From: Sinomonas cyclohexanicum
Lineage (GTDB): Bacteria; Actinomycetota; Actinomycetes; Actinomycetales; Micrococcaceae
Direction of reading: 5' to 3'
Assembly: GCF_020886775.1 (NCBI RefSeq)
Contig: NZ_AP024525.1
Span: 3,534,001-3,598,000, forward strand
Length of the DNA: 64,000 nucleotides
Shown here: positions 36,669-48,787 of the stretch, in pieces
Numbering within the stretch: the first letter of the stretch is position 1
Layout of the letters: each line of letters opens with the position of its first letter
The notes under the pieces: generated by a model
Seen by the model: the letters and a program-made list of their open reading frames with translations, nothing else
What the model was told of the DNA's origin: nothing
The model's database searches: none
Program-made: the position numbers and the translations under genes

Positions 36669-37982
36669 GTGAACCTCATCGACGAGGCCAAGGGCCTGCA
36701 GGGCCAGCTCACTCAGTGGAGGCATGCGCTCCACCAGGAGCCGGAGATCGGGCTCGAGCTGCCCCGGACCCAGGAGAAGGTCCTGGCAGCCCTCGACAGC
36801 CTCGGGCTCGAGGTCTCCACGGGCACCGACACCACCTCGGTCACCGCGGTGCTGCGCGGCACGGGCGCGCCAGCGCACCCGGGTGGGCACCGCCCCGGCG
36901 CGACGCACGACGCCGGTGACGAGCCGCCGTCGTCCGCCTCGCCGGCCGCCGCCGCACTCCGGGCGCACCCGACCGTCCTCCTCCGCGCTGACATGGACGC
37001 CCTGCCGGTGCAGGAGCGCACGGGCGCCGAGTTCATCTCGCGGATCGACGGCGCGATGCACGCGTGCGGCCACGACCTGCACACGTCGATGCTGCTCGGG
37101 GCCGCCACCCTGCTCGCGGACAGCCGGCACCGGCTCGCCGGAGACGTCGTGTTCATGTTCCAGCCGGGCGAGGAGGGCTACGACGGCGCGTCGGTCATGA
37201 TCCGCGAGGGCGTGCTCGACGCAGCCGGGCGACGCGCCGACGCCGCGTTCGGGATGCACGTGTTCTCCTCGATGGCCCCGCATGGGCAGTTCGTGACCCG
37301 GCCGGGCGTGATGATGAGTGCCTCGGACGGCCTGTTCGTGCGGGTGCTCGGCGCCGGCGGCCACGGCTCCGCGCCCCACATGGCCAAGGACCCGGTGACG
37401 GTCGCCGCCGAGATGGTCGTGGCGCTGCAGACCATGCTGACCCGCCAGTTCGACATGTTCGACCCCGCCGTCATCACCGTCGGCAGGTTCACGGCGGGGT
37501 CCAAGCGCAACGTCATCCCGGACACGGCCGAGTTCGACGCGACGATCCGCACGTTCTCCGGCGCCCACCGCGAGCGCATGCAGACCGCGATCCCGCGCCT
37601 CCTCAAGGGCATCGCCCAGGCTCACGGCGTCGACGTGGACGTCCGGTACGAGGCCGAGTACCCCCTCACCGTGACGGATGTGGCGGAGACGGAGTTCGCC
37701 GAGGGCGCGATCGCGGACCTCTTCGGAGGCGCCGCCGGTGCACCCGGCCGCCACGCGCGCCTGGCCAATCCGCTCTCGGGCTCCGAGGACTTCTCCCGCG
37801 TCCTCGCCGAGGTGCCCGGCAGCTTCATCGGGCTCAGCGCCGTGCCGGCCGGGGCCGATCCGGCTACGTCCGCGTTCAACCACTCCCCCTACGCCACGTT
37901 CGACGACGCCGTCCTCGCCGACGGCACCGCCCTCTACGCCCACCTCGCCCTGACCAAGCTCGCCGCGCTCGCGGGCGCCTGA
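36669..37982 (+). CDS. M20 family amidohydrolase
   Basis: 437 residues, metal-dependent amidohydrolase of the hippurate/indole-acetyl-amino-acid type. WRHALHQEPEIGLELPRTQE, LLRADMDALPVQERTG, MHACGHDLHTSMLLGAA, FMFQPGEEGYDGASVMI and GAGGHGSAPHMAKDPV contain the metal ligands. Residues about 62-96 are a polar insert (APAHPGGHRPGATHDAGDEP...) that interrupts the usual short loop before the LLRADMD strand; its DNA contains degenerate facing copies of the dispersed 11-mer. GTG start. Followed 23 bp later by an MHS transporter, suggesting uptake and hydrolysis of an N-acyl amino acid. Confidence 0.9.
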   Translation: MNLIDEAKGLQGQLTQWRHALHQEPEIGLELPRTQEKVLAALDSLGLEVSTGTDTTSVTAVLRGTGAPAHPGGHRPGATHDAGDEPPSSASPAAAALRAHPTVLLRADMDALPVQERTGAEFISRIDGAMHACGHDLHTSMLLGAATLLADSRHRLAGDVVFMFQPGEEGYDGASVMIREGVLDAAGRRADAAFGMHVFSSMAPHGQFVTRPGVMMSASDGLFVRVLGAGGHGSAPHMAKDPVTVAAEMVVALQTMLTRQFDMFDPAVITVGRFTAGSKRNVIPDTAEFDATIRTFSGAHRERMQTAIPRLLKGIAQAHGVDVDVRYEAEYPLTVTDVAETEFAEGAIADLFGGAAGAPGRHARLANPLSGSEDFSRVLAEVPGSFIGLSAVPAGADPATSAFNHSPYATFDDAVLADGTALYAHLALTKLAALAGA

Positions 37983-38005
37983 CCGCGCATCTTCGAAAGG
38001 TAGCC

Positions 38006-39313
38006 ATGTCCACCAACACCGCCGTTGCCGGACGCGTCCGGAAGGCACCGTCGACCCGTCAGACGGTCATGAGCACGGGCGTGGGGAACGCCGTCGAGTG
38101 GTTCGACTGGAACGTCTACGCGACGTTCGCGCCGTTCTTCTCGAAGCAGCTCTTCAATGGGGCAGACCCCACGTCCGCGATCCTCTCCACGCTCGCCGTG
38201 TTCGCGGTGGGGTTCCTCGCCCGGCCGTTCGGCGGACTGGTCTTCGGCTGGATCGGGGACCGGATCGGGCGCAAGACGTCGATGACATTCGCGGTGGCCC
38301 TCGCCGCCTTCGGCAGCCTGCTCATCGCGATCGCGCCGACGTTCACCGCGGTCGGGGCGTTCGCCTCCCTCACGCTGCTCGTGGCCCGCCTCATCCAGGG
38401 CCTCGCGCACGGCGGCGAGCTCCCCTCGTCCCAGACCTACCTCTCGGAGGTCGCACCGCGCGAGAAGCGCGGCTTCTGGTCCTCGCTCATCTACGTCTCG
38501 GGCACCGTCGGCGTCCTCTTCGGCACCTTCCTCGGCGTGGTCCTCACGAGCATCCTGACCAAGGCGCAGATGGACGCGTTCGGCTGGCGCATCCCGTTCT
38601 TCCTCGGCGCGGCGATGGGCCTGTACGGCCTGGTCATGCGGTTCCGCATGCCGGAGACGGAGGCTTTCGAGGGCCTCACCGCCGCTGGCGGCACAAAGCG
38701 GCCCAAGCACCCGATCTGGCGCTCGATCGTCGAGCACAGGAAGCAGGCTCTGCAGGTCATCGGCATGACCGTGGGCCTGACGATCATCTACTACGTGTGG
38801 GGCGTCGTGGCCCCCGCCTTCGCCATCTCGAGCCTGCACATCAACGCCTCCGAGGCGCTGTGGGCCGGCGTCGGGGCCAACGCCGTGTTCCTCATCGCCC
38901 TGCCGCTGTGGGGCAGGCTGAGCGACCGGATCGGCCGCAAGAAGGTCATGATCATCGGCGGCGTGGGCGTCGCGGTGCTGCACTTCCCGATGACGTGGCT
39001 GCTCCAGAACTCGGCCTGGCAGCTGTTCGTCTCGATGTCGGTCATGCTCATCTTCATCGCGTGCTCGGCCGCGATCGTGCCCGCCGCCTACGCGGAGATG
39101 TTCCCGGCCCACATCCGCACCGTGGGCGTGGGCGTCCCGTACTCGATCTGCGTGGCGCTGTTCGGCGGCACGGCGCCGTACCTCCAGCAGCTCTTCGCTG
39201 ACGTCCTGCACGCATCGTGGGCATTCAACGTCTATGCCGTGCTCATGGTCGCCGTCTCCATCCTGACGGTGCTGGCCCTGCCCGAGACGAAGGGCAAGGA
39301 CCTGCGCCACTGA
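38006..39313 (+). CDS. MHS-type MFS transporter
   Basis: 435 residues, twelve membrane segments, metabolite:H+ symporter group. GNAVEWFDWNVYATFAPFF is the group signature; GWIGDRIGRKTSM and GRLSDRIGRKKVM are the two MFS loops, and LIQGLAHGGELPSSQTYLSE the helix-5 motif. AAGG precedes the ATG. Almost certainly cotranscribed with the amidohydrolase and importing its substrate (carboxylate or acyl amino acid). Confidence 0.92.
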   Translation: MSTNTAVAGRVRKAPSTRQTVMSTGVGNAVEWFDWNVYATFAPFFSKQLFNGADPTSAILSTLAVFAVGFLARPFGGLVFGWIGDRIGRKTSMTFAVALAAFGSLLIAIAPTFTAVGAFASLTLLVARLIQGLAHGGELPSSQTYLSEVAPREKRGFWSSLIYVSGTVGVLFGTFLGVVLTSILTKAQMDAFGWRIPFFLGAAMGLYGLVMRFRMPETEAFEGLTAAGGTKRPKHPIWRSIVEHRKQALQVIGMTVGLTIIYYVWGVVAPAFAISSLHINASEALWAGVGANAVFLIALPLWGRLSDRIGRKKVMIIGGVGVAVLHFPMTWLLQNSAWQLFVSMSVMLIFIACSAAIVPAAYAEMFPAHIRTVGVGVPYSICVALFGGTAPYLQQLFADVLHASWAFNVYAVLMVAVSILTVLALPETKGKDLRH

Positions 39314-39328
39314 GGCCAGCGGCCCGCA

Positions 39329-39372
39329 GCGCCCCCTCTCCCCCGCGTGGACAGCGGCCGGCGAGGGGGCGC
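39329..39372 (+). terminator. Hairpin after the MHS transporter gene
   Basis: GCGCCCCCTC (39329-39338) pairs with GAGGGGGCGC (39363-39372), with a 24-nt loop. It is followed at once by CGTCGTCC, a degenerate copy of the dispersed repeat. Confidence 0.6.
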
Positions 39373-39400
39373 CGTCGTCCGTCCCGTAGCCTTTAAGGCG

Positions 39401-40240
39401 ATGAGCGAGCACCCCAACCCCGTCACCCCCGGCTCCCAGGCCTCCTTCGGCACGTACCGGCGGCAGCCGGTGAGCTTCGTCCGGCGCGGGACCCGGCTTC
39501 AGGGGCGGCGGCAGGCGGCGTGGGACGAGCACGCGGACGCGTTCGTGGTGGACGTCCCGCGGCACGTCGCGGACACGTCGGTGCATCCGGACTACGAGTT
39601 CGACGCGGCGGCGGAGTTCGGCCGCCCTGCGCCGCTCGTCGTCGAGATCGGCTCGGGACTCGGCGAGGCGATCGTGGCGGCGGCCGAGGCGGACCCGGCC
39701 CGCAACTACCTCGCCGTCGAGGTCTACAAGCCGGGCCTCGCGAACACGCTCCTGCGGATCGGCCAGCGCGGCCTCACCAACGTGCGCGTGGTCCAGGCCA
39801 ACGCGCCCGAGGTGCTCGGCAGCATGCTGCCCGCCGGGTCCGTGGCGGAGCTGTGGGTGTTCTTCCCCGACCCGTGGCACAAGACGAAGCACCACAAGCG
39901 CCGGCTCGTGCAGGAGTCCTTCGCGGGGCTCGCCGCCCGCGCCCTCGCGCCGGGCGGGCTGTGGAGGCTCGCGACCGACTGGTCCGGCTACGCGCAGCAG
40001 ATGCGCGAGGTCATCGCCGCCTCGCCGGAGTTCCGCAACGCGCACGACGGCGAACTGGCCGGCTCCGAGAGCCCCCTCACCGCGGCGTGGGCCTCCGGTG
40101 TGGACTGCGAGGCCACGGGGGACCTTGACCACGTGGGCGGCTGGGCGCCGCGCTTCGACGGGCGCGTGCTCACGAGCTTCGAGAACAAGGCCCACCAGGC
40201 CGGCCGGGTGATCTTCGACCTCACGGCCGTGCGAGCGTAG
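39401..40240 (+). CDS. trmB: tRNA (guanine-N7-)-methyltransferase
   Basis: SAM-dependent formation of m7G46 in tRNA variable loops. 279 residues: N-terminal actinobacterial FGTYRRQPVSFVRRGTRLQGRRQAAW, SAM loop VVEIGSGLGEAIV, NYLAVEVYKPGLANTL, ELWVFFPDPWHKTKHHKRRLVQ (catalytic region) and LATDWSGYAQQM. Start ATG 39401. AHDG at about 215 is encoded by the dispersed 11-mer (40042-40052). Confidence 0.95.
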   Translation: MSEHPNPVTPGSQASFGTYRRQPVSFVRRGTRLQGRRQAAWDEHADAFVVDVPRHVADTSVHPDYEFDAAAEFGRPAPLVVEIGSGLGEAIVAAAEADPARNYLAVEVYKPGLANTLLRIGQRGLTNVRVVQANAPEVLGSMLPAGSVAELWVFFPDPWHKTKHHKRRLVQESFAGLAARALAPGGLWRLATDWSGYAQQMREVIAASPEFRNAHDGELAGSESPLTAAWASGVDCEATGDLDHVGGWAPRFDGRVLTSFENKAHQAGRVIFDLTAVRA

Positions 40241-40337
40241 TGTGCGGGACTGCACAACTCGCGGCGCTGATCCCCTGAATCCGCGATGAATCGGCGCTGA
40301 CGTCTGCAGTTCTGCACCCGTGATCACATCGGGGGCC

Positions 40338-40370
40338 TGTGGCACGCCGCCACACATCTGATATATCTAG
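40338..40370 (+). promoter_or_regulatory. GntR-gene promoter region with two palindromes
   Basis: TGTGGC-ACGCC-GCCACA (40338-40354) repeats the 36599 site. CTGATATATCTAG (40358-40370) resembles CTGATATATAAG at 43991. TATATC here is also a fair -10 placed only about 6-7 bp before GTG 40374, and no ribosome site is visible, so the mRNA may be leaderless. Confidence 0.5.
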
Positions 40371-40373
40371 GCT

Positions 40374-41027
40374 GTGGCAAGAACCAGCACCGCGGGCCGA
40401 ACGCTGGCCGAGCACGCGTACCTCGAGCTGCGCGAGCGCATCATCGACATGCGCCTGGAGCCGGGCGAGGCTCTGGACGAGGACGCGCTCATGAAGGAGC
40501 TTGGCGTGGGCCGGACGCCAATGCGCGAGGCGGTCAAGCGGCTCGAGTCAGACCGCATGCTGACCGTCTACCCGAGGCGCGGCACGATCGTCTCCGACGT
40601 GAACATCAAGGACCTGCGCGCGATCTCGGATGCGCGCCGGGTACTCGAGTCCTTCGCCGCGCGCCGAGCGGCCGAGCAGGTCACCGATGAGGACAGGGTC
40701 ATGCTGCGGGCCTGCCTGGATGATCTCGCGCGCGACGGCGCCACGTCGAACATTGACGCGATGGATCTCGACGAGCGCATCCACCGCGCGATCTACTCCA
40801 TCATGCGGAACAGCTACGTCGAGGCGACCCTCATCCAGTACTTCAGCCTGTCCCAGCGCATGTGGAACTTCGTCCTGGCCGGGCTCGCCCCCATCAGCTC
40901 CAACGTGCGCGAGCATGCCGAGCTCCTCACGGCGATCGTGGACGGCGACCCGGCGAGGGCCAGCGCGCTCGCCGAGCAGCACGTGACGCACTTCGAGGAC
41001 GTCGTGCGCGGCGCCCTCATGCGCTAG
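40374..41027 (+). CDS. GntR family (FCD domain) regulator
   Basis: 217 residues. The winged helix at 10-75 (AYLELRERIIDMRLEPGEALDEDALMKELGVGRTPMREAVKRLES) is followed by an all-helical FCD ligand domain (ARRVLESFAARRAAEQ, DERIHRAIY, EHAELLTAIVDGDPARASALAEQHV) with metal-ligand Asp/His positions. GTG start, possibly leaderless. Converges on the dimethylglycine oxidase gene, its likely target. Autoregulation through the palindromes upstream is inference. Confidence 0.92.
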   Translation: MARTSTAGRTLAEHAYLELRERIIDMRLEPGEALDEDALMKELGVGRTPMREAVKRLESDRMLTVYPRRGTIVSDVNIKDLRAISDARRVLESFAARRAAEQVTDEDRVMLRACLDDLARDGATSNIDAMDLDERIHRAIYSIMRNSYVEATLIQYFSLSQRMWNFVLAGLAPISSNVREHAELLTAIVDGDPARASALAEQHVTHFEDVVRGALMR

Positions 41028-41062
41028 CCCGCGCGGCGGGACCTGTTCCCGCGCACGACGGC

Positions 41063-41102
41063 GGGCCCCGCCTCCCGGAGATCTTTCCGGGAGGCGGGGC
41101 CC
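41063..41102. terminator. Bidirectional hairpin terminator
   Basis: GGGCCCCGCCTCCCGGA (41063-41079), 6-nt loop, perfect complement (41086-41102): a 17-bp stem between converging gntR and the dimethylglycine oxidase gene. An exact copy of the 11-mer (41053-41063) abuts its left side. Confidence 0.88.
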
Positions 41103-41143
41103 GCTTCAGGCGGCCCTGCCGCGGCCGCCCGTCGGTCGGGGAC

Positions 41144-44791
<3,648 letters not shown>

Positions 44792-44795
<4 letters not shown>

Positions 44796-45301
44796 CGGTC
44801 CACCCCCATCTCGTCGAGCGCGGAGCGCAGCGCCTTGAGCGCGTAGAAGCAGCGGGACTTGACCGTGCCTGCGGGGACGCCGAGCTCGCGGGCCGCCTCC
44901 ACGACGGTGAGGCGGCGGTAGTGGACGGCGACGAGGGCCTCGCGGTGCTCGGGCGTGAGCCGGGTCAGGGCCTCCTCCATGACCACGCGGTCGAGGAGCT
45001 CGTCGATGCGCTCGGCATCCACGGCGACGGCGAAGCCATCCGCCGCCTCATCCACCGAGGCAACGGTGCGCGGCCGCCGGGCGGCGAGTCGGTGCTGGTC
45101 CACGATCAGGTTCCTCACGGTCCGGTACAGGTAGGCGCGGAGGCCCTGCGTCTCGGGCGGCGCCTGCCGCCACACGCGGATGATGGCCTCCTGGACGATG
45201 TCCTCGGCCTTCTCGCTTCCCACGGCGCCGCGGGCGAACCGGCGCAGCGCGGCACCGTGCTCGCGGTAGAGGGCCGCGACGGCGTCCTCGTCCATGGGCA
45301 T
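44792..45301 (-). CDS. ECF sigma-70 factor (SigK/SigL-like)
   Basis: 169 residues. Region 2: YREHGAALRRFARGAVGSEKAEDIVQEAIIRVWRQ and YLYRTVRNLIVDQHR. Region 4: LTPEHREALVAVHYRRLTVVEAARELGVPAGTVKSRCFYALKALR. ATG 45301 with AAGGAGG 6 nt upstream; ATG 45295 is internal. Translationally coupled to its anti-sigma gene. Its own promoter TGAACC-N16-CGTGTT matches the mycobacterial SigL-type motif and is repeated at the divergent lipoprotein gene, so the factor probably autoregulates. Confidence 0.92.
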
Positions 45302-45320
45302 GCTGGCCTCCTTGCCGTGG

Positions 45321-45348
45321 AACACGCGCTCAGGGCCGATTCGGTTCA
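45321..45348 (-). promoter_or_regulatory. ECF promoter of the sigma/anti-sigma operon
   Basis: Minus strand: -35 TGAACC (45348-45343), 16-bp spacer, -10 CGTGTT (45326-45321). The start point would fall about at 45314, leaving a leader little longer than the ribosome site. Confidence 0.7.
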
Positions 45349-45373
45349 TTCCTGCGGTGATCCCGGCGCCCGC

Positions 45374-45401
45374 TGAACCATTTTCCTCCCGATGGCGTGT
45401 G
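45374..45401 (+). promoter_or_regulatory. ECF promoter of the lipoprotein gene
   Basis: -35 TGAACC (45374-45379), 16-bp spacer, -10 CGTGTG (45396-45401), the same elements and spacing as the divergent sigma-operon promoter. Confidence 0.7.
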
Positions 45402-45446
45402 TGTGGGCAGCGGTGGGCCCACCGCCGCACAACAGGAAGGCGAACC

Positions 45447-46031
45447 ATGAACAAGCGAGCAGCCTTGTGGATGGCCGCGGCCTGGGCGATCCCCGCCCTC
45501 GCTCTCGCGGGGTGCGGCAGCAGCACGAGCAGCGGTGCCGCGTCGTCCGGCGGGACCACGTCCTCGTCGAGCGCAGCATCCGGCTCGGACAACATGGGCT
45601 ACGGCGCGGGCGGCTCGGCCGCGAGCGGGTCCGCGTCGGCAAGCTCGGGCGGCTCCGCCCAGTCGGGGACGAGCGAAACGCTGAAGACGGCCACCATCGG
45701 CGGGCAGACCATCGTGGTGGACGGTCAGGGCAAGGTGGTCTACTACTACACCCGCGACAACGCAGGGGCGACCGTGAGCGCGTGCACGGGGGGCTGCGCG
45801 ACGCTGTGGCCGGCCGTCACCTCCGCTGACGCGCCGACGCTCCAGGGCGTCACGGCGAAGGTCGGCAGCATCAAGACCGCGGACGGCAAGAGCCAGGTCA
45901 CGCTCAACGGGATGCCGATCTACTTCTACCAGAAGGACACGGCACCGGGGCAGGCCAACGGCCAGGGCGTGGCAAGCGTCTGGTACGTGATCGGCGCGGA
46001 CGGGACGATGATCACCACCGCGCTCAAGTAG
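45447..46031 (+). CDS. Lipoprotein with Yx(F/W/Y)xxD repeats
   Basis: 194 residues. Signal peptide with lipobox (MNKRAALWMAAAWAIPALAL then AGC; lipid on Cys about 23), a Ser/Gly-rich linker (24-76), then two repeats of the secreted-repeat lipoprotein family: VVYYYTRDNAGATVSACTGG and PIYFYQKDTAPGQANGQG, each ending in a Trp-rich strand (CATLWPAV, VWYVIG). The family is often paired with ECF sigma/RskA loci in actinobacteria. AGGAAGG precedes the ATG. Likely the sigma factor's envelope target. Confidence 0.9.
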   Translation: MNKRAALWMAAAWAIPALALAGCGSSTSSGAASSGGTTSSSSAASGSDNMGYGAGGSAASGSASASSGGSAQSGTSETLKTATIGGQTIVVDGQGKVVYYYTRDNAGATVSACTGGCATLWPAVTSADAPTLQGVTAKVGSIKTADGKSQVTLNGMPIYFYQKDTAPGQANGQGVASVWYVIGADGTMITTALK

Positions 46032-46158
46032 GGCGACGTGCACGGCGCGACTGGCTGCGCCGTGCACATCGTCGTGTCCCAACTCCCCGCGGGCGCGCTC
46101 TCCCGTAACACGCAGGTCCGGGAGTAGTGTGGAAAAACCCCGCGGTGGAGGAGGAACC

Positions 46159-46326
46159 ATGTCAGACTTCCGCACCTATACGGAAGAAGAGAAGCACAGC
46201 TTCGTCGCGCCGGCGTGCGACCTGTGCGGCCAGCACCGGCACATTGTGTGGCAGCAGGACGGGGACAAGTGGATCCCCCGCGACAAGGGCTGTTCGAACG
46301 AGGCGTGCCCGCAGTACGGGGGGTGA
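46159..46326 (+). CDS. Small zinc-ribbon-like protein
   Basis: 55 residues, too short for most gene calls but well supported: GAGGAGG 5 nt before ATG 46159 and a compact domain. CDLC (24-27) and CSNEAC (45-50) form a probable Zn site; HRHIVWQQDGDKWIPRDKGC lies between. I do not recognise the family. Converges on the gene at 46348. Confidence 0.7.
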   Translation: MSDFRTYTEEEKHSFVAPACDLCGQHRHIVWQQDGDKWIPRDKGCSNEACPQYGG

Positions 46327-46347
46327 TGGGGCCGCGCGAGACGTCCG

Positions 46348-47187
46348 TCAGAGGGCCGGCTCGCTCTCGTCGAGCTCCTCGAACTCGACTGCGGCGAGCA
46401 CCCTCCCGTCCTCGGGATCGATCATGTAGGCCTCGTCGTCCTCCTCGACCATGAGGTACTCGCCCTGATCGGTCGTGAAGCGCCACGCGAGGGTCCTGAC
46501 GCCGTCGTGCATGTAGTTCGGGTCGCCCATCGTGATCGCGGTCAGCTCGTGGCCGGCCACGTCGCACAGCTCGCGGATCACGAGCTCGAACTCGGGCATG
46601 TCCGCGAAGTCTTCGGCCCGGGCGGCTGCACGGCGCTCCTCGAGGTCCTCGATGAGGCCAACCCGCCGGGCGATCTCGTCCTCGATCCCGTCGTCGTCGA
46701 GAGCGAGGAGGCCCTCCTGGCCGCGGAGCCACGCGGCGTTGAGCGCCACGAGGTCCTGTTCGTCCTGGAGCGCCTCGAAGCGCTCGTCGAGCTCCTCGAG
46801 CGCGGCCACGGCCGGGGAGGTCCCGTCCTCGCCGTCGAGGTACGCCTCGACGTCGTCCGCGGAGAGTCCGTCGAACGCGGAGGTGAGCTCGTCGAAGAGC
46901 GTCGCGTGCTGGGGCGCGCCCATCTCGCGCAGCCCGTCCCGGATGAGCCCGTCCGTGCGCCGGCGGTCCCCCGCGGTGAAGACGTACTGGGCAAACCCGC
47001 CGTCGAGCATCTGCGTCAGGTAGAAGTCAACGAAGTAGCTGCGCAGTGCGTTCACGGCGATCTCGCGCTCGTCGAGCAGCTCCTCGTACATCGCGTTGAC
47101 AACGTCGACGTTCGCATCGACGACCGCCTCGTCGCCCGCGTGCAGGGCTTCGGCGGGAAGGACAACGGGGTGCTGGCTGGTGCTCAT
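46348..47187 (-). CDS. DUF4375 (DMP19-like) protein
   Basis: 279 residues, acidic. NAMYEELLDEREIAVNALRSYF and VDFYLTQMLDGGFAQYVFTAG resemble the DMP19/DUF4375 domain (the GGFxQYF element). The C-terminal part has GDPNYMHDGVRTLAWRFT and YMIDPEDGRVLAAVEFEE. No enzyme motif seen. ATG 47187 is chosen over ATG 47217 because GAGGAG lies 8 nt upstream. Function unknown. Confidence 0.65.
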   Translation of the reverse strand: MSTSQHPVVLPAEALHAGDEAVVDANVDVVNAMYEELLDEREIAVNALRSYFVDFYLTQMLDGGFAQYVFTAGDRRRTDGLIRDGLREMGAPQHATLFDELTSAFDGLSADDVEAYLDGEDGTSPAVAALEELDERFEALQDEQDLVALNAAWLRGQEGLLALDDDGIEDEIARRVGLIEDLEERRAAARAEDFADMPEFELVIRELCDVAGHELTAITMGDPNYMHDGVRTLAWRFTTDQGEYLMVEEDDEAYMIDPEDGRVLAAVEFEELDESEPAL

Positions 47188-47315
47188 GCGGGGCTCCTCG
47201 CTCGTGCGGTCACTCACCCCTCGAACGTACGACGGCGCGCCGCGGCCCGGCGTCCACGGCCGGTGAACGCTGGGCGAACCTTGGGCGAGCTTCTGGTGGT
47301 CGCGTTCGGCCCCGG

Positions 47316-47735
47316 TCAGTGCTTGGGGCGCCAGACCACGAGCGCCTGGGACCGTTGCTCGGGCCGCTGCCCGCGCGCGAGGGTGACGACATCCCCCGCG
47401 ATTCCGGCCGCGAAGACGCGCCGCGGGTCCGCGCCGCGCTGCGTGTTGGCGAGCTCCGCCTGCAGCTCAGTGACGCGGGAGCGCAGGGCGGCGACCTGGT
47501 TCTCGAGGTCCAGGATGCGCCTGATGCCCTCGAGCGAGACGCCATCCTTCGAGAGGCGCTGGACCTCGCGGAGCATCTCGACGTCGCGCTGCGAGTAGCG
47601 CCGCTGCCGCCCACCCTGGCGCGACGGCGAGACGATCCCCAGACGGTCGTACTGGCGCAGGGTCTGCGGGTGCATCTCGGCCAGCTCGGCCGCCACGGAG
47701 ATCACGAAGATCGGCGCGTACGGGTCGATGGCCAT
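47316..47735 (-). CDS. hspR: Heat-shock repressor HspR
   Basis: 139-residue MerR-family repressor. FVISVAAELAEMHPQTLRQYDRLGIVSPSRQGGRQRRYSQRDVEMLREVQRLS-type helix-turn-helix and wing, then a coiled-coil (LENQVAALRSRVTELQAEL). Binds HAIR boxes, three of which are in this window. Last gene of dnaK-grpE-dnaJ-hspR, 3 bp after dnaJ. DnaK acts as co-repressor in the family. Confidence 0.95.
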   Translation of the reverse strand: MAIDPYAPIFVISVAAELAEMHPQTLRQYDRLGIVSPSRQGGRQRRYSQRDVEMLREVQRLSKDGVSLEGIRRILDLENQVAALRSRVTELQAELANTQRGADPRRVFAAGIAGDVVTLARGQRPEQRSQALVVWRPKH

Positions 47736-47738
47736 GGC

Positions 47739-48719
47739 CTAGAGCCTCGCTTTCTCCGCGAGGTGTGCGCGCGGGTCCGACTGGCCGTTCTTCGAGGTCG
47801 CCGCGGCGAAGGCCCTGACGGCGTCCTCGGCCTCCTTGGAGAGGTTCTGGGGCACGACGACGTCGACCGTCACCAGCAGATCGCCGGCCCCCTTGGACGT
47901 CGTGACGCCCTTGCCCTTCACACGCAGGGTCCGTCCGGAGCTCGTGCCGGCGGGCACCTTCATCTTGACGGTCGTGCCGTCCACTGTCGGCACCTCGATC
48001 TGGGCGCCGAGGGCCGCCTCGTCGAAGCTGACGGGCACGTGGATGCGGAGGTTGTCGCCGTCGCGGGTGAAGAAGCCGTGCGGCTTGACGTGGACCGTGA
48101 CCATGAGGTCGCCGGGGCCGGCCGAGCCGGGGCCGCCCTTGCCGCGGACGCGGACCTTCTGGCCGTCGCGGATGCCGGCGGGGATGCGGACGTCGATGAC
48201 CTCGCCGCTCTGCTCGCGCAGGCCCACGGTTGTGCCGCGGATCGAGCCGGCGAAGGAGATGGTGGTCGTCGCCTGGCGGTCGGCGCCCTTCTGGGGCGGT
48301 GCCTGGAAGCCGCCGCTGAATCCGCCGCCGCCCCCGAAGAGGTCGGCGAACTCGGGCGGGAGGTTGCCGGTGCTGAAGCCGCGCGAGTGGCGGCCCGCGC
48401 CGCCGCCGAACAGGCCGCCGAAGAGGTCCTCGAACCCCGCGGCGCCGGCGCCGCCGCCCGGTCCGCCCGCGGAGAACCGGGCACCGCCCATGGCACGGAT
48501 AGCATCGTACTGCTGGCGCTCCTCGGGGTCGGACAGGACGGAGTTGGCCTCGGTGATGTCCTTGAACTTCTTCTCGGCCTCGGCATTCCCCGGGTTCTGG
48601 TCGGGGTGGTACTTGCGGGCGAGCTTGCGATAGGCCTTCTTGATGTCGGCCTCGGAGGCGTCCTTGGACACGCCGAGAATGGCGTAGAAGTCCTTCTCCA
48701 CCCAATCCTGACTTGCCAC
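47739..48719 (-). CDS. dnaJ: DnaJ chaperone lacking the zinc-finger domain
   Basis: 326 residues. J domain with [10 protein letters not shown] (HPD), a Gly/Phe-rich region ([15 protein letters not shown]...), then directly the two C-terminal beta domains ([17 protein letters not shown]..., [28 protein letters not shown]). The four CxxCxGxG repeats of canonical DnaJ are absent, making it class B, like DnaJ1 of other actinobacteria. It lies between hspR and grpE, separated from grpE by a nested hairpin. Confidence 0.93.
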   Translation of the reverse strand: MASQDWVEKDFYAILGVSKDASEADIKKAYRKLARKYHPDQNPGNAEAEKKFKDITEANSVLSDPEERQQYDAIRAMGGARFSAGGPGGGAGAAGFEDLFGGLFGGGAGRHSRGFSTGNLPPEFADLFGGGGGFSGGFQAPPQKGADRQATTTISFAGSIRGTTVGLREQSGEVIDVRIPAGIRDGQKVRVRGKGGPGSAGPGDLMVTVHVKPHGFFTRDGDNLRIHVPVSFDEAALGAQIEVPTVDGTTVKMKVPAGTSSGRTLRVKGKGVTTSKGAGDLLVTVDVVVPQNLSKEAEDAVRAFAAATSKNGQSDPRAHLAEKARL

Positions 48720-48787
48720 GAACGCTCCTTCTCTCTCTACAAAACTAAGTTACGCCGATGCTTGTGAGCCGACAGCCAAGCCGGCGC

